From contig NZ_FQXE01000013.1 of assembly GCF_900129885.1 (NCBI RefSeq), positions 62,001 through 126,000 on the forward strand: a stretch of DNA of 64,000 nt. The letters run 5' to 3'. Source of the DNA: Pollutimonas bauzanensis. GTDB taxonomy: Bacteria > Pseudomonadota > Gammaproteobacteria > Burkholderiales > Burkholderiaceae_B. The notes beneath the pieces are model-generated. The model was not told the DNA's origin. It was given only the letters and a program-made list of their open reading frames with translations, and did not search any database. The position numbers and the translations under genes were made by a program. Numbering within the stretch: position 1 is the stretch's first letter; the number at the start of each line of letters is the position of its first letter. This document shows, piece after piece, positions 20,552 through 30,701 of the stretch.

Positions 20552-21844
20552 CTAGCCGGGGAAAAAGGCGTACTTGATCACGAACAATACGGCGACCAGC
20601 AAGGTCGCCATATGGATGTCGCGGAACTTGCCCGTGATGGCTTTGAGCACCACATAGCTGATGAAGCCGAACGCCAGGCCATTGGCGATGGAATAGGTGA
20701 AAGGCATGATGATGGCGGTCAACGCGGCGGGAGTGGCTTCCGTGATGTCATTCCAGTCGATCTCGGTGATTTCCCGCAGCATCAGGCCGGCGACGTAAAG
20801 CAGGGCGGGCGCCGTGGCATAGGCCGGGACCGAGCCGGCCAGGGGAGCCAGGAATAGCGACAGCAGGAAGAGCACGCCTATGGTCAGCGCCGTCAGGCCG
20901 GTGCGCCCGCCCGCCTGCACGCCGGAGGCGCTTTCGACGTAGGCGGTGGTGCTGCTGGTGCCCAGGAATGACCCCGCGACGATGGCCGTGCTGTCGGCCA
21001 TCAGCGCGCGGCCCAGGCGGTTCGGCTTGCCTTCCTGGATCAGGTTGGCGCGCTTGGCCACGCCTATCATGGTTCCCGTGGCGTCGAACACCTCGACCAG
21101 CACCAGCACCAGGATGACGTGGACGAAGCCGGTATGCAGGGCGCCCATGATATCCAGCTGGAGGAAAGTCGGGGCGAGGCTGGGCGGCATTGAGAACACG
21201 CCATAGAACTGGCTGTTGCCGGTCAGCATGGAAAGGACGGTCACCACCAGGATGCCTATGAGGATGGCGCCCTTGACCTTGAGCACGTCCAGCGCGGCGA
21301 TGATGAAGAAGCCCAGCATGGCAAACAGCGCCGGCGCCGCGGTAAGGTCGCCCAGGGCCACCTTGGTGGCCGGGTTGGACACCACGATACCCGAGCTGCC
21401 CAGGGCGATAATGGCCAGGAACAGGCCTATGCCCGCGGCGATGGCGGAGCGCAGCGAATGCGGTATGCCCTTGATCAGCCATGAGCGGATGCCGGTCAGC
21501 GTGAGGAGCAGGAATATGACGCCCGATATGAATACGGCTCCCAATGCCTGCTGCCAGCTATAGCCCAGGGCGCCGACCACGGTGAACGCGAAGAAGGCGT
21601 TCAGGCCCATGCCGGGCGCCATGCCTATGGGCCAATTGGCCAGGAACGCCATGATGAGGGTGCCGATGGCGGCGGCCAGGCAGGTGGCCACGAAGATGGC
21701 GCTCTTGTCCATGCCGGTATTCGAGAGAATGTCCGGGTTCACAAAAATGATATAGGACATGGTCAGGAAGGTCGTCACGCCAGCCAGTATTTCGGTCCGC
21801 ACTGTCGTGCCGTGTTCGCGTAGCTGGAAAAATCGCTCGAGCAT
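20552..21844 (-). CDS. NCS2 family purine permease (guanine/hypoxanthine type)
   Basis: A 430-residue, 12-14 segment membrane transporter of the AzgA-like branch of NCS2, the group of E. coli GhxP/GhxQ/AdeP/PurP. Typical blocks are EILAGVTTFLTMSYIIFVNP at the N terminus, PGMGLNAFFAF, GVFDATGT-like VEVFDATGTMIGV, and GTSSTTAYVESASGVQAGGRTGL. It would import a purine base with protons; adenine versus guanine/hypoxanthine cannot be decided by eye. It diverges from tsaD across about 97 bases. Confidence 0.93.
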   Translation of the reverse strand: MLERFFQLREHGTTVRTEILAGVTTFLTMSYIIFVNPDILSNTGMDKSAIFVATCLAAAIGTLIMAFLANWPIGMAPGMGLNAFFAFTVVGALGYSWQQALGAVFISGVIFLLLTLTGIRSWLIKGIPHSLRSAIAAGIGLFLAIIALGSSGIVVSNPATKVALGDLTAAPALFAMLGFFIIAALDVLKVKGAILIGILVVTVLSMLTGNSQFYGVFSMPPSLAPTFLQLDIMGALHTGFVHVILVLVLVEVFDATGTMIGVAKRANLIQEGKPNRLGRALMADSTAIVAGSFLGTSSTTAYVESASGVQAGGRTGLTALTIGVLFLLSLFLAPLAGSVPAYATAPALLYVAGLMLREITEIDWNDITEATPAALTAIIMPFTYSIANGLAFGFISYVVLKAITGKFRDIHMATLLVAVLFVIKYAFFPG

Positions 21845-21941
21845 AGGTCTTTCCTAGAGGGATAGGGAGATAGTGGTATTCATCGGATAACAGCAGCCTG
21901 AATTCTAAGGCGGTTTCACTGCCGGTTGTACACTAGCGCTC

Positions 21942-22994
21942 ATGATTATTATCGGTTTTGAAAGCTCCTGCGATGAAACCGGCGTGGCGCTGGTCTGCAC
22001 GGAACGCGGATTGCTGGCCCACGCCTTGCACAGCCAGGTCGCCATGCACCAGGAATATGGCGGCGTGGTGCCCGAACTGGCCTCGCGCGACCACATACGC
22101 CGCATCCTGCCGCTTACCCGCGAAGTGCTGGCGGCGGCGGGCATGGCGGCCGGCGACGTCGACGCGGTGGCCTACACCGCCGGCCCGGGGCTGGCCGGGG
22201 CCTTGCTGGTCGGCGCCAGCGTCGCCCAATCCTTTGCCTGGGCGCGGGGCCTGCCGGCGATTCCCATCCATCATCTGGAGGGGCACTTGCTGTCGCCCTT
22301 GCTGGCCAGCCCGCGGCCCGGCTTTCCCTTTGTCGCCTTGCTGGTTTCCGGCGGGCATACGCAAATCATGCGCGTCGACGGCGTCGGCGCCTACCAGTTG
22401 CTGGGCGAAACGCTGGACGACGCGGCCGGGGAAGCCTTCGACAAGACCGCCAAGCTGCTGGGACTGGGCTATCCCGGCGGGCCGGCCCTGTCCAGGCTGG
22501 CCCAGCAAGGCGTCGCCACCGCCTGCGAGCTGCCCCGGCCCATGCTGCATAGCCCCGACCTGGATTTCAGTTTCAGCGGGCTCAAGACCGCGGTGATGAC
22601 CCGCGTCAAAAGCCTGGAAAAAGCCGGCGGCCGATTGTCGGCCCAGCAGCGGGCCGACCTGGCCGCCGCCACCGAGGCGGCGATAGTCGACGTGCTGGCC
22701 GCCAAGTCCATCAAGGCAATGAAGCAGACCGGCCTGAAGCGCCTGGTCGTGGCCGGCGGGGTCGGGGCGAACAGCCATTTGCGCGCCAGGCTTGGGCAGG
22801 CCATGGCCAAGCTGAACGGCGAGGTGTTTTTCCCGCCCCTGGATCTATGCACCGACAATGGCGCCATGATCGCCTTTGCGGCGGCCATGCGGGTAAATGC
22901 CGGCCTGGCCGATTTGTCCGACATGCGCCACGCCTTCACCGTCAAGCCGCGCTGGGCGCTGGCGGACGTCTGCCTGAGCGCCGCGGCGCCTTAG
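21942..22994 (+). CDS. tsaD: tRNA N6-adenosine threonylcarbamoyltransferase TsaD
   Basis: A 350-residue Kae1/TsaD protein, the catalytic subunit that transfers threonylcarbamoyl to A37 of ANN-decoding tRNAs, working with TsaB and TsaE. The opening [13 protein letters not shown] is the ASKHA phosphate-binding loop. The metal-binding histidine pair is in [10 protein letters not shown], and [14 protein letters not shown] and [14 protein letters not shown] are also family blocks. No Shine-Dalgarno sequence precedes the ATG. A TACACT lies only seven bases before it, so a leaderless or very short-leader transcript is possible. Confidence 0.97.
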   Translation: MIIIGFESSCDETGVALVCTERGLLAHALHSQVAMHQEYGGVVPELASRDHIRRILPLTREVLAAAGMAAGDVDAVAYTAGPGLAGALLVGASVAQSFAWARGLPAIPIHHLEGHLLSPLLASPRPGFPFVALLVSGGHTQIMRVDGVGAYQLLGETLDDAAGEAFDKTAKLLGLGYPGGPALSRLAQQGVATACELPRPMLHSPDLDFSFSGLKTAVMTRVKSLEKAGGRLSAQQRADLAAATEAAIVDVLAAKSIKAMKQTGLKRLVVAGGVGANSHLRARLGQAMAKLNGEVFFPPLDLCTDNGAMIAFAAAMRVNAGLADLSDMRHAFTVKPRWALADVCLSAAAP

Positions 22995-23072
22995 CGGGTC
23001 GGCGCGGCGCCGGCCGCCTGGATGCGCGTGGCCGGCCGGGTCAAGCGGGCTGACCAGGCCGGGCGTGGTTCT

Positions 23073-23714
23073 TCATGGCTTCCTGCCGCCGATGCGGCTT
23101 TCCTTGCCCGTTATCAGGCGGCTGATGTTCGCCCCGTGGCGGAATAGCAGGACGACGCTGATGATGACGATGGCCAGCGCGATCGGCGGTTCCAGTTCCC
23201 ATGCCACGTTGCCGCCCAGCAGATAGTAGAGGGGCGCGAAAATCGCCGCGATGATGGACGCCAGCGACGAATAGCGGGTAACGTAGACCACGATCAGCCA
23301 GGTGCCCACCGTGGCCAGCGCCAGCCAGGGATTCAGGGCCAGCAATACGCCCAGCGCCGTGGCGACGCCCTTGCCGCCCTTGAACTTCAGGAATACGGGA
23401 AAGACGTGGCCCAGGAACACCGCGACCGCGCAGGCGGCCACGGCCACGGCGGGAAGGTCCAGCTGGCGCGCCGCGTAGGCGGCCACGAAGACCGCGAGCC
23501 AGCCCTTGACGGCATCGCCCAGCAGCGTCAAGGCGGCCGCCGTCTTGTTGCCCGTGCGCAAAACATTGGTGGCGCCGGGGTTCTTCGACCCGAAAGTGCG
23601 CGGATCCTGCAGCCCCATTATCCGGCTGACGACGACGGCAAAGGAGACGGATCCCAACAGGTAGGATAAAAGCACGAGGGCAAGAGCAGTCAGGCTCGAG
23701 GTAGCAGCTGTCAT
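23073..23714 (-). CDS. plsY: Glycerol-3-phosphate acyltransferase PlsY
   Basis: A 213-residue inner-membrane enzyme that transfers an acyl group from acyl-phosphate to glycerol-3-phosphate, the first step of phospholipid synthesis in the PlsX/PlsY route. The three family motifs are present: [11 protein letters not shown] (motif 1), [13 protein letters not shown] (motif 2), and the C-terminal RHGANISRL (motif 3). The start at 23714 gives the expected five-segment topology; the open frame extends upstream without support. It diverges from surE. Confidence 0.95.
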   Translation of the reverse strand: MTAATSSLTALALVLLSYLLGSVSFAVVVSRIMGLQDPRTFGSKNPGATNVLRTGNKTAAALTLLGDAVKGWLAVFVAAYAARQLDLPAVAVAACAVAVFLGHVFPVFLKFKGGKGVATALGVLLALNPWLALATVGTWLIVVYVTRYSSLASIIAAIFAPLYYLLGGNVAWELEPPIALAIVIISVVLLFRHGANISRLITGKESRIGGRKP

Positions 23715-23825
23715 AAATTCGCAGACTCCGGTGGGTTGTGCGAGGATTCTACCGAGTGTCGCCCAAAACACCAAAACGACCGGGTACAATTCGCTACGTT
23801 CGGTTGATTATTCTATGGAAGGGCA

Positions 23826-24584
23826 ATGCGTATATTGGTGTCCAACGATGATGGCTACAATGCTCCGGGCCTGGAGGCATTGGTGCAGGCGTTGAAGGGC
23901 CTGGGCGATTTGACCGTCGTTGCTCCCGAAACCAATTGCAGCGGCTCATCCAATTCCCTTACTTTGAATCGGCCCATGTCGGTGCGCCAGGCGCCCAACG
24001 GCTTCCATTATGTCAACGGCACGCCGTCGGATTGCGTCCACATCGCCTTGACCGGCATGCTGGATTTCCGCCCCGACCTGGTCGTTTCCGGCATCAACAA
24101 CGGCGCCAATATGGGCGACGATACGCTATATTCGGGAACCGTGGCCGCCGCCACCGAAGGCTATCTTTTCGGTATTCCCGCCATCGCCTTTTCCCTGGCT
24201 CAAAAAGGCTGGGAACACCTGGACACCGCGGCGCGCATCGCGCGCAAGCTGGTCGAACAGCAAACCATCAGTCCGCTGGCCGGAAACATTCTGCTCAACG
24301 TGAATATTCCCGCCGTGCCCTACGAAGCCATCCAGGAAATCCGCATTACCCGGCTGGGCAAGCGCCATCCGTCCGAGCCCGTCGTCAAAAGCAGCACGCC
24401 GTATGGCGACCCGGTGTACTGGATAGGCCCGGTCGGGCGGGTTTCCGATTCCGCCGAGGACACGGATTTCGGCGCGATCGAGCGGCATGCCGTGTCGGTC
24501 ACCCCCTTGCGGCTGGACCTGACTCATTACGAACAACTGTCCCAGGTCAGGGAATGGGCGGGTCCGCTATGCGTAAACCCCTAG
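23826..24584 (+). CDS. surE: 5'/3'-nucleotidase SurE
   Basis: A 252-residue SurE phosphatase acting on nucleoside monophosphates. The N-terminal metal site [13 protein letters not shown] contains the two Asp ligands. [24 protein letters not shown] and [13 protein letters not shown] complete the active site. It heads a surE-pcm-nlpD operon: pcm begins 16 bases before the surE stop. The upstream region holds a TACAAT (23785-23790), but I find no good -35 partner. Confidence 0.97.
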   Translation: MRILVSNDDGYNAPGLEALVQALKGLGDLTVVAPETNCSGSSNSLTLNRPMSVRQAPNGFHYVNGTPSDCVHIALTGMLDFRPDLVVSGINNGANMGDDTLYSGTVAAATEGYLFGIPAIAFSLAQKGWEHLDTAARIARKLVEQQTISPLAGNILLNVNIPAVPYEAIQEIRITRLGKRHPSEPVVKSSTPYGDPVYWIGPVGRVSDSAEDTDFGAIERHAVSVTPLRLDLTHYEQLSQVREWAGPLCVNP

Positions 24585-25384
24585 TCCCTTTTCCTTTCGC
24601 CAACGGCACGACCAATCGTTTCGGCCGGTCCAGCCTGGGCGGCGGGGTATCCACGGCCAACAGCAATACCCGGATTTTCACCCAGGGGCGCGCAGCGCCC
24701 GTCGTGCCCGCGATACGCAATTCGTCAACAATGGTGAATTTGGGTTTGAACTCCGAGCGTTCGCGTGGCATGATGATCCAGCGCTTGCGCAACCAGGGCA
24801 TACAGGATGAACGCGTGCTTGACGCCATGATGGCGGTGCCACGCCATTTGTTCGTCGACGAAGGGCTGGCCAGCCGCGCCTACGAAGACGCGGCCCTGCC
24901 CATAGGCCACGGGCAAACCATTTCGCAGCCTTGGGTCGTCGCGCGCATGATTTCCGTCGTGTGCGAAAACCGCGTTCCGGTTAAAGTGCTGGAAGTGGGT
25001 GCGGGTTGCGGCTATCAGGCCGCCGTATTGGCGCAGTTCGTCAAGGAGGTCCACGCCATCGAGCGGATCCGCGGCTTGTATGAACTGGCCCGCGACCATC
25101 TCAGGGCGCTCAAGCTCATCGCCCGTGTCCGCCTTACCTTTGGAGACGGCATGGCAGGTTTACCCGGGGTAGCACCGTTTGATGCCATCATCATTGCTGC
25201 CGCCGGTATTAAAATTCCCCAGGCGCTGCTGGAACAGCTGGCCATTGGGGGCCGTTTAATTGCCCCGGAAGGGTCGACAGCGCAGCGTCTGATCCTCATA
25301 GAACGCACGGGCGCCGCGGCATGGCGCCGCGAAGAACTCGAGTCCGTTCGCTTTGTCCCCCTCCGGGCGGGAACACAGTCTTAA
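24569..25384 (+). CDS. pcm: Protein-L-isoaspartate O-methyltransferase
   Basis: A 271-residue class I methyltransferase that methylates isoaspartyl residues to start their repair. Residues 60-271 form the conserved PCMT domain: [34 protein letters not shown], and SAM motif I as [16 protein letters not shown]. Ahead of it are about 54 low-complexity residues rich in Asn, Ser and Arg. An ATG at 24731 (residue 55) would give a protein of usual length, so the N-terminal extension is uncertain. Starting at 24569 gives a 16-base overlap with surE; the 24731 start would leave a 146-base gap. Confidence 0.93.
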   Translation: MRKPLVPFPFANGTTNRFGRSSLGGGVSTANSNTRIFTQGRAAPVVPAIRNSSTMVNLGLNSERSRGMMIQRLRNQGIQDERVLDAMMAVPRHLFVDEGLASRAYEDAALPIGHGQTISQPWVVARMISVVCENRVPVKVLEVGAGCGYQAAVLAQFVKEVHAIERIRGLYELARDHLRALKLIARVRLTFGDGMAGLPGVAPFDAIIIAAAGIKIPQALLEQLAIGGRLIAPEGSTAQRLILIERTGAAAWRREELESVRFVPLRAGTQS

Positions 25385-25401
25385 GCTTTCAGGAGAGCTA
25401 T

Positions 25402-26187
25402 ATGCATGCAGGGACGTTTCGGTCTACCGCTCTGACACTTGAATACCCGAAACGCACATCTCGTTATCTGGTGATTGCCGCCGTGGTCGCCACCACCATC
25501 ATGGCGGGATGTGCGTCTCGCAGCACCAAAGCTCCGGTGACCGATATGTCGGGCGCTCCCGCGGCTCCGGTCGCTGGCGGCACTTATGTCGTGCGGCCGG
25601 GCGACACGCTATATAAGATCGCGCAAGCCAATAACATGGAAGTGTCCAAGCTGACGCGCTTGAACAATATCAGCGACCCCAGCCAATTGAGGGTGGGGCA
25701 GGTCCTGCGGCTCGACGGCTCCGGCCCGATGCCGTCCTTGCCCCCCGCGACCGCCACGACCACGCCGGTCACCCCCGTGGCGCCGGCCGAGCCGGTCGCC
25801 GTGGCCCGCGCCAGCGATGCCTCCGCCATCAATTGGGCCTGGCCGGCGTCGGGCAAGATCATCCAAAGCTTCAACGCCAACACCAAAGGCATAGATATCG
25901 CCGGGGCAGCCGGCGAGCCCGTGCACGCGGCGGCCGACGGCAAGGTGATGTATGCGGGCAATGGCGTCAGGGGCCTGGGCAACCTGATATTGCTGGGCCA
26001 TTCGGACGGATTCATCACCGCCTATGCGCACAACGAGGCCTTGCTGGTGAAAACCGGCCAGCAGATCAAGAAAGGCGCGAAAATCGCCTCCATCGGCCAG
26101 ACCGACACGACCTCGCCGCGCCTGCATTTCGAGATCCGCCGCCGCGGCACCCCTGTCAATCCGCTATCCTACTTGCCGGCCCGATGA
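25402..26187 (+). CDS. nlpD: NlpD-like lipoprotein, LysM plus degenerate LytM/M23 domain
   Basis: 261 residues. After a basic start there is a lipoprotein signal with lipobox IMAGC (lipidated Cys about residue 37). A LysM peptidoglycan-binding domain (TYVVRPGDTLYKIAQANNMEV, about 60-105) follows, then a Pro/Thr/Ala linker and a C-terminal M23/LytM domain. The first zinc ligands are altered (KGIDIAGAAGEPV instead of H-x-G-x-D), as in NlpD/EnvC, which activate amidases rather than cut peptidoglycan. LHFEIRRRG at the end is retained. The start at 25402 follows AGGAGAG. It overlaps the next gene by ATGA. Confidence 0.94.
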   Translation: MHAGTFRSTALTLEYPKRTSRYLVIAAVVATTIMAGCASRSTKAPVTDMSGAPAAPVAGGTYVVRPGDTLYKIAQANNMEVSKLTRLNNISDPSQLRVGQVLRLDGSGPMPSLPPATATTTPVTPVAPAEPVAVARASDASAINWAWPASGKIIQSFNANTKGIDIAGAAGEPVHAAADGKVMYAGNGVRGLGNLILLGHSDGFITAYAHNEALLVKTGQQIKKGAKIASIGQTDTTSPRLHFEIRRRGTPVNPLSYLPAR

Positions 26188-26969
26188 TCCCCGCCCTGGT
26201 CTTCGATCTTGAAACCATACCCGACGCAGCCGGCCTGCGCCGGCTGAATCCGCAGTGGGGTCCGGACATGGCCGACGCCGAGGTCATCGAAGCGGCGCTG
26301 GCGGCAAGGCGGGAATCGCATGGCACGGATTTCCTGCCCCTGCACCTGCACAAGGTGGCGGTGATAGGCTGCGTGTTCCGCGACGACCATGGCTTTCGCG
26401 TCAAGACCCTGGGCAAGGCCGATGATCCCGAAGCGGCCCTGCTGGCCGGCTTTTTCAAGACCATAGAACGCTACACGCCGCGGCTGATCAGCTGGAACGG
26501 CTCGGGCTTCGATTTGCCGGTGCTGCATTACCGCAGCCTGATCCACGGCGTGCAGGCCGCGCGCTATTGGGACATGGGCGAGGACGACCGCGACTTCAAA
26601 TACAACAATTACATCAGCCGCTATCATAATCGGCACATCGACCTGATGGATCTGCTGGCCAAATACAACGGGCGGGCCAATGCGCCGCTGGACGACCTGG
26701 CCAAGCTCTGCGGCTTTCCAGGCAAGCTGGGCATGGACGGCAGCCAGGTATGGCGGGCCTGGTCCGACGGGCGGGCCGACGAGGTGCGCGCCTATTGCGA
26801 AACCGATGTCGTCAACACCTGGCTGGTGTACTGCCGTTTCCGTTTCCTGAAAGGCGAACTCGACCGCGCCGCTTACGACGCCGAGGTGCAACTGGTGCGC
26901 GACACCCTGCAGGCCAGCGCGGACGGCCACTGGCGGGAATACCTGGCCGCCTGGAACGAACCCGCCTGA
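26184..26969 (+). CDS. Predicted 3'-5' exonuclease, PolB-like (RNase H fold)
   Basis: A 261-residue protein of the predicted PolB-associated 3'-5' exonuclease family. Exonuclease motif I is FDLETIP (Asp and Glu), motif II is SWNGSGFDLPVL (Asp), and motif III is YCETDVVNTWLVY (Tyr/Asp), the DEDD pattern. It should act on DNA 3' ends; the biological role is not defined. It is translationally coupled to nlpD by a four-base overlap, in the place where many proteobacteria have rpoS. Confidence 0.9.
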   Translation: MIPALVFDLETIPDAAGLRRLNPQWGPDMADAEVIEAALAARRESHGTDFLPLHLHKVAVIGCVFRDDHGFRVKTLGKADDPEAALLAGFFKTIERYTPRLISWNGSGFDLPVLHYRSLIHGVQAARYWDMGEDDRDFKYNNYISRYHNRHIDLMDLLAKYNGRANAPLDDLAKLCGFPGKLGMDGSQVWRAWSDGRADEVRAYCETDVVNTWLVYCRFRFLKGELDRAAYDAEVQLVRDTLQASADGHWREYLAAWNEPA

Positions 26970-27063
26970 AGTCGATTGAAAGGAATTCATTTTCGCTGAA
27001 ACAGATTGGAAATGACTTCAGTTGCACAATGGGGCCTCCTCACCACTACAAGGAAAGCACATC

Positions 27064-27699
27064 ATGCAACGCTCAACATCTTTTGTGTCCATCAAGCTCG
27101 CCACCCTGACCGCGGCGCTGGCGCTGTGCGGCGCTGCATATGCAGCCCCTGACACCGCCGCGACGCCCGCCGCCACCACGCAAGCAAGCGCCAGCGCCGC
27201 AGCGCCCGCGGCCACGGAACGGCCGGCTGCGCACCCCCACAAACGGGGCGACCACCGCAAGGGCATGCGCGGCCATATGCGCGACGCGGCGATGTGGGTG
27301 CCCGGCTACGGCCCGCTGCACGCCAAGTTCGTCGAATCGCTGGCTTTGAATGACAACCAGGCCAAATTGCTCAAGGATGCCCAGGCCGAACAGAAGGAAG
27401 CCCGCAGCGCGCGCCGCGATGCCATGAAGACCGCAAGAACCGCGAAGCTGGAACAAGTCAAGAGCGGGAAAATCGATCCGCGCGCGGCCTTGACGCAGTC
27501 GGAACAAGCCTACAAGCAACTGGCCGCCGAACGCAGCAAGCTGGACGAAAAATGGCTGGCCGTGTGGGATGCGCTGGATGCCTCGCAGCAGGAAAAGGTT
27601 GCGGCCAATTTGAACGAGCGGGCCGAAAAGTTCGCCAAGCGCGCCGAAAAGCACAAGCAACACCACGCGTCGCCCGACGCAGCCAAGCTGGCTTCATAG
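27064..27699 (+). CDS. Periplasmic Spy/CpxP-like helical protein
   Basis: 211 residues. A cleavable signal peptide (about 1-29, ending AAYA) is followed by an Ala/Thr/Pro-rich linker, a His/Lys/Arg-rich patch (HPHKRGDHRKGMRGH), and a helical domain. The helical part, with LALNDNQAKLLKDAQAEQ and a repeated Lys/Ala/Glu pattern, has the look of LTXXQ-type Spy/CpxP chaperones. The C terminus is again Lys/His-rich. The start at 27064 follows AAGGAAAG. Membership in the Spy superfamily is suggested by layout, not by a clean motif. A role in periplasmic protein protection or metal sensing is inferred. Confidence 0.75.
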   Translation: MQRSTSFVSIKLATLTAALALCGAAYAAPDTAATPAATTQASASAAAPAATERPAAHPHKRGDHRKGMRGHMRDAAMWVPGYGPLHAKFVESLALNDNQAKLLKDAQAEQKEARSARRDAMKTARTAKLEQVKSGKIDPRAALTQSEQAYKQLAAERSKLDEKWLAVWDALDASQQEKVAANLNERAEKFAKRAEKHKQHHASPDAAKLAS

Positions 27700-27719
27700 G
27701 GAGATCGGGCGTCGGGCGC

Positions 27720-27747
27720 CCTCGCGGCTGTACTTACGGCCGCGAGG
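27720..27747. repeat. Inverted repeat before rlmD
   Basis: CCTCGCGGC (27720-27728) and GCCGCGAGG (27739-27747) form a perfect nine-base stem with a ten-base loop, between the Spy-like gene and rlmD. No T-tract follows, so it is not a classical terminator. It may stabilise the upstream mRNA end or affect rlmD expression. Confidence 0.5.
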
Positions 27748-27786
27748 ATGTCAAAATTCGGGCCTGCATCTTTGGATACCCGGATA

Positions 27787-29106
27787 ATGACGTCAGAAGT
27801 GTTCGATATAGAGTCTCTTGACCTCGAAGCGCGCGGCATCGCGCGCCGCGAGGGCAAAGTCGTTTTCGTGGAAGGGGCCTTGCCGGGTGAAAAGGTGCTA
27901 GCCAGCATCGTCAAACGCAAGGCCTCTTTCGATACCGCCCGCCTCGAGCGGGTCATCAAGCAGTCCTCCCAGCGGGTCGAGCCGGCCTGTCCGCATTTCG
28001 GCATATGCGGCGGCTGCGCCATGCAGCATCTGGATGCCGCCGCCCAGGTGGCCATCAAGCAGCGCGTGCTGGAAGATTCGCTCTGGCATATAGGCCGGCT
28101 GCGGCCGGCCATGGTGCTGCCTCCCCTGCATGGCCCGACCTGGGGCTATCGCTACCGCGCCCGCCTGTCGCTGCGGGCGGTAAGAAAGAAGGGCGGCGTC
28201 CTGGTGGGCTTTCGCGAACGCCGCGGCAGCTATGTGGCCGACATCAAGGAATGCCGGGTCCTGCCGCCGCATGTCTCAAATATGCTGTTGCCGCTGCGGG
28301 CGCTGGTGGGCGCGCTGTCGCATCCCGATCGCGTTCCCCAGATCGAAGTGGCGGTCGGCGACCAGACCACGGTTTTGCTGCTGCGCCACATGGAAGCCCT
28401 GGACGGCGCCGACATCGCCCTGTTGCGGGAGTTCGGCGCACAGCACAATGTGACGTGGTGGCTGCAGCCCAAGGGGCCCGAAACGGTGCATCCCCTGGAT
28501 CCCGCCGACGTGGACAAACTGGCGTACACGCTGCCGGAATTCGGCTTGCGCATGCCTTATCGTCCGACCGATTTCACGCAAGTCAATCATGCGATCAACC
28601 GTGTGCTGATTTCCAAGGCCTTGTCGCTGCTGGATGTGCAGGCGGGCGACCGGGTGGCCGACCTTTTTTGCGGCCTGGGCAATTTCACGCTGCCGCTGGC
28701 CACCCGTGCCAGCAGCGTCGTGGGGATAGAGGGCAGCGCGGCGCTGACGCAGCGGGCGCTGGATGCCGCGCGGCAGCACGGGCTGGATCAGCGCACCCGC
28801 TTTGCGACCCTGAACCTTTTCGAGGTCGATGCGCAGTGGTTGCGCGAGCTGGGACGTTTCGACCGCATCCTGATAGATCCGCCGCGCGAAGGGGCCGAGG
28901 CGGTGGCGCGGGCCCTGGCGGCGCTGCTGCCGGCGGAGCGCCCGCGACGCATCGTGTATGTGTCCTGTAGCCCGGCCACGCTGGCGCGCGATGCGGGGAT
29001 ATTGGCGCATGAAGGGGGCTACCGGCTGCAAAGCGCCGGCGTCGTCAATATGTTTCCGCACACCGGGCACGTGGAGTCGATAGCGGTGTTCGATGCGGCT
29101 GATTGA
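27787..29106 (+). CDS. rlmD: 23S rRNA (uracil(1939)-C5)-methyltransferase RlmD
   Basis: A 439-residue RumA-type enzyme. An N-terminal TRAM domain (about 5-60) is followed by the iron-sulfur cysteines of [10 protein letters not shown] and a further Cys in KECRVLPP. The Rossmann methyltransferase domain has [16 protein letters not shown] (SAM site), the DPPREG motif, and the catalytic Cys in [12 protein letters not shown]. The start at 27787 removes 13 unsupported codons. It uses SAM to methylate U1939 of 23S rRNA. The family assignment to RlmD rather than RlmC or TrmA rests on the 4Fe-4S pattern and TRAM domain. Confidence 0.94.
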   Translation: MTSEVFDIESLDLEARGIARREGKVVFVEGALPGEKVLASIVKRKASFDTARLERVIKQSSQRVEPACPHFGICGGCAMQHLDAAAQVAIKQRVLEDSLWHIGRLRPAMVLPPLHGPTWGYRYRARLSLRAVRKKGGVLVGFRERRGSYVADIKECRVLPPHVSNMLLPLRALVGALSHPDRVPQIEVAVGDQTTVLLLRHMEALDGADIALLREFGAQHNVTWWLQPKGPETVHPLDPADVDKLAYTLPEFGLRMPYRPTDFTQVNHAINRVLISKALSLLDVQAGDRVADLFCGLGNFTLPLATRASSVVGIEGSAALTQRALDAARQHGLDQRTRFATLNLFEVDAQWLRELGRFDRILIDPPREGAEAVARALAALLPAERPRRIVYVSCSPATLARDAGILAHEGGYRLQSAGVVNMFPHTGHVESIAVFDAAD

Positions 29107-29139
29107 TTTCTTGCCGGGTCAGAACTGAATCGGACGTGA

Positions 29140-30564
29140 TTATCCCTGCGCGGTTTCGGCCAGGACCCGCTCGGCTTCCTGCCTGACGCGTACGGGCGCC
29201 GTGCCGCCGATGTGGTCGCGGGCGGCGACCGAGCCTTCGAGCGTCAGCACGCCGTAGATATCCTCTTCGATCAGGCTATTGAACCCTTGCAGGTCGGCCA
29301 GCGGCAGATCGGCCAGGTCGCAGCCGCGCTGCTCGCATTCGCGCACGGCGTGGGCCACGGTTTCGTGCGCATCGCGAAAGGGCACCCCTTTTTTCACCAG
29401 GTAGTCGGCCAGGTCGGTCGCCGTGGCATAGCCTTGCAGGGCGGCGGCGCGCATGGCGTCCGCCTTGACGCGTATGCCGCCGACCATGTCGACGAAGATC
29501 GTCAAAGTATCGCGTATCGTGTCGGCCGAATCGAACAGGCCTTCCTTGTCTTCCTGGTTGTCCTTGTTGTAGGCCAGCGGCTGGCCTTTCATCAGGGTCA
29601 GCAGGGCGACCAGGTGGCCATTGACGCGGCCGGTCTTGCCGCGCGCCAGTTCGGGCACGTCGGGGTTTTTCTTTTGCGGCATGATGGAGCTGCCGGTGCA
29701 GAAGCGGTCGGCCAGGTCGATGAAGCCGATGCGCGGGCTCATCCACAGGACCAGTTCCTCGGACAGGCGCGAGACATGCGTCATGATGAGCGCCGCGGCG
29801 GCGCAGAATTCGATGGCGAAATCGCGGTCCGATACGGCGTCCAGCGAGTTGCGGCAAACCTCGTCAAAGCCCAGCGTGCGCGCCACCCGTTCGCGGTCTA
29901 TGGGGAAGGAGGTGCCCGCCAGCGCGGCGGCGCCCAGCGGCAGCCGGTTCACGCGCTTGCGGCAGTCCGCCAGCCGTTCGGCATCGCGTCCGAACATCTC
30001 GGCATAGGCCAGCAGGTGATGCCCGAAAGTGACCGGCTGGGCGACTTGCAAATGCGTGAAGCCGGGCAATATGGTGGCCGCATGCTCCAGGGCCAGGCCC
30101 GCCAGCTTGTGGCGCAGCTGGCGCAGCAGGCCGATGGCGAGGTCTATTTCGTTGCGCACCCACAAGCGGATATCGGTCGCCACCTGGTCATTGCGCGAGC
30201 GCCCGGTGTGCAGGCGCTTGCCCGCGTCGCCGATGAGTTCGACCAGGCGCTTTTCGATATTCAGGTGCACGTCTTCGAGATCGATCGACCATGCGAACTG
30301 GCCGGCGCCGATTTCTTCCAGGATCCGCGCCATTCCGCGCTCGATGGCGGCCTGGTCGGCGCCGCTGATGATGCCTATGGACGCAAGCATGTCGGCATGG
30401 GCCAGCGAGCCCTGGATGTCGAAAGCGGCCAGGCGCTGGTCGAAGCTGACCGAGGCGGTATAGCGCTTGACGAGATCGGAGACCGGTTCGGAAAAACGGG
30501 CGGACCAGGCCTGGGCCTTGTTTGCAAACTGATTTTGCAGATCGGAAGAGGTATTTTTTGGCAT
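29140..30564 (-). CDS. argH: Argininosuccinate lyase
   Basis: A 474-residue member of the fumarase/aspartase superfamily that cleaves argininosuccinate to arginine and fumarate, the last step of arginine synthesis. The signature [12 protein letters not shown] is intact, as are [13 protein letters not shown], the catalytic-His region [11 protein letters not shown], and KDNQEDKEG. The start at 30564 gives [13 protein letters not shown]; the frame continues upstream without support. It diverges from the ybdG-like gene; a GGTTCGAA repeat lies between them. Confidence 0.96.
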   Translation of the reverse strand: MPKNTSSDLQNQFANKAQAWSARFSEPVSDLVKRYTASVSFDQRLAAFDIQGSLAHADMLASIGIISGADQAAIERGMARILEEIGAGQFAWSIDLEDVHLNIEKRLVELIGDAGKRLHTGRSRNDQVATDIRLWVRNEIDLAIGLLRQLRHKLAGLALEHAATILPGFTHLQVAQPVTFGHHLLAYAEMFGRDAERLADCRKRVNRLPLGAAALAGTSFPIDRERVARTLGFDEVCRNSLDAVSDRDFAIEFCAAAALIMTHVSRLSEELVLWMSPRIGFIDLADRFCTGSSIMPQKKNPDVPELARGKTGRVNGHLVALLTLMKGQPLAYNKDNQEDKEGLFDSADTIRDTLTIFVDMVGGIRVKADAMRAAALQGYATATDLADYLVKKGVPFRDAHETVAHAVRECEQRGCDLADLPLADLQGFNSLIEEDIYGVLTLEGSVAARDHIGGTAPVRVRQEAERVLAETAQG

Positions 30565-30622
30565 AGTGGCGCCATTATAAGGGAGGGACGGCGGGGCCGG
30601 GCCGGAGCGCAAACCGCGGGCG

Positions 30623-30671
30623 GGTTCGAAGAGGGAAACGCGGCTACGGTATATTAGCGGAGGTTCGAACC
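30623..30671. promoter_or_regulatory. Repeated GGTTCGAA element around a TATATT box
   Basis: GGTTCGAA occurs at 30623-30630 and again as a perfect ten-base palindrome GGTTCGAACC at 30662-30671, with a -10-like TATATT at 30650-30655 between them. It lies in the argH/ybdG divergent region and looks like an operator arrangement. It is not part of a tRNA: no acceptor or anticodon arm can be formed. Confidence 0.35.
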
Positions 30672-30701
30672 GAGCCCGATGCAAGACACTATAGGCAGGC
30701 A

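Noticed and set aside
21906-21941. Promoter for tsaD based on TACACT at 21929-21934
   Set aside because: No -35 match at an acceptable distance; kept only as a remark on a possible leaderless start.
29212-30657. 481-codon plus-strand open frame opposite argH
   Set aside because: argH is complete with its signature; the opposite frame has no recognisable domain or ribosome binding site.
30662-30671. GGTTCGAACC as a tRNA T-arm remnant or attachment site
   Set aside because: No acceptor, D or anticodon arm can be drawn around it and no integrase or mobile gene is near.
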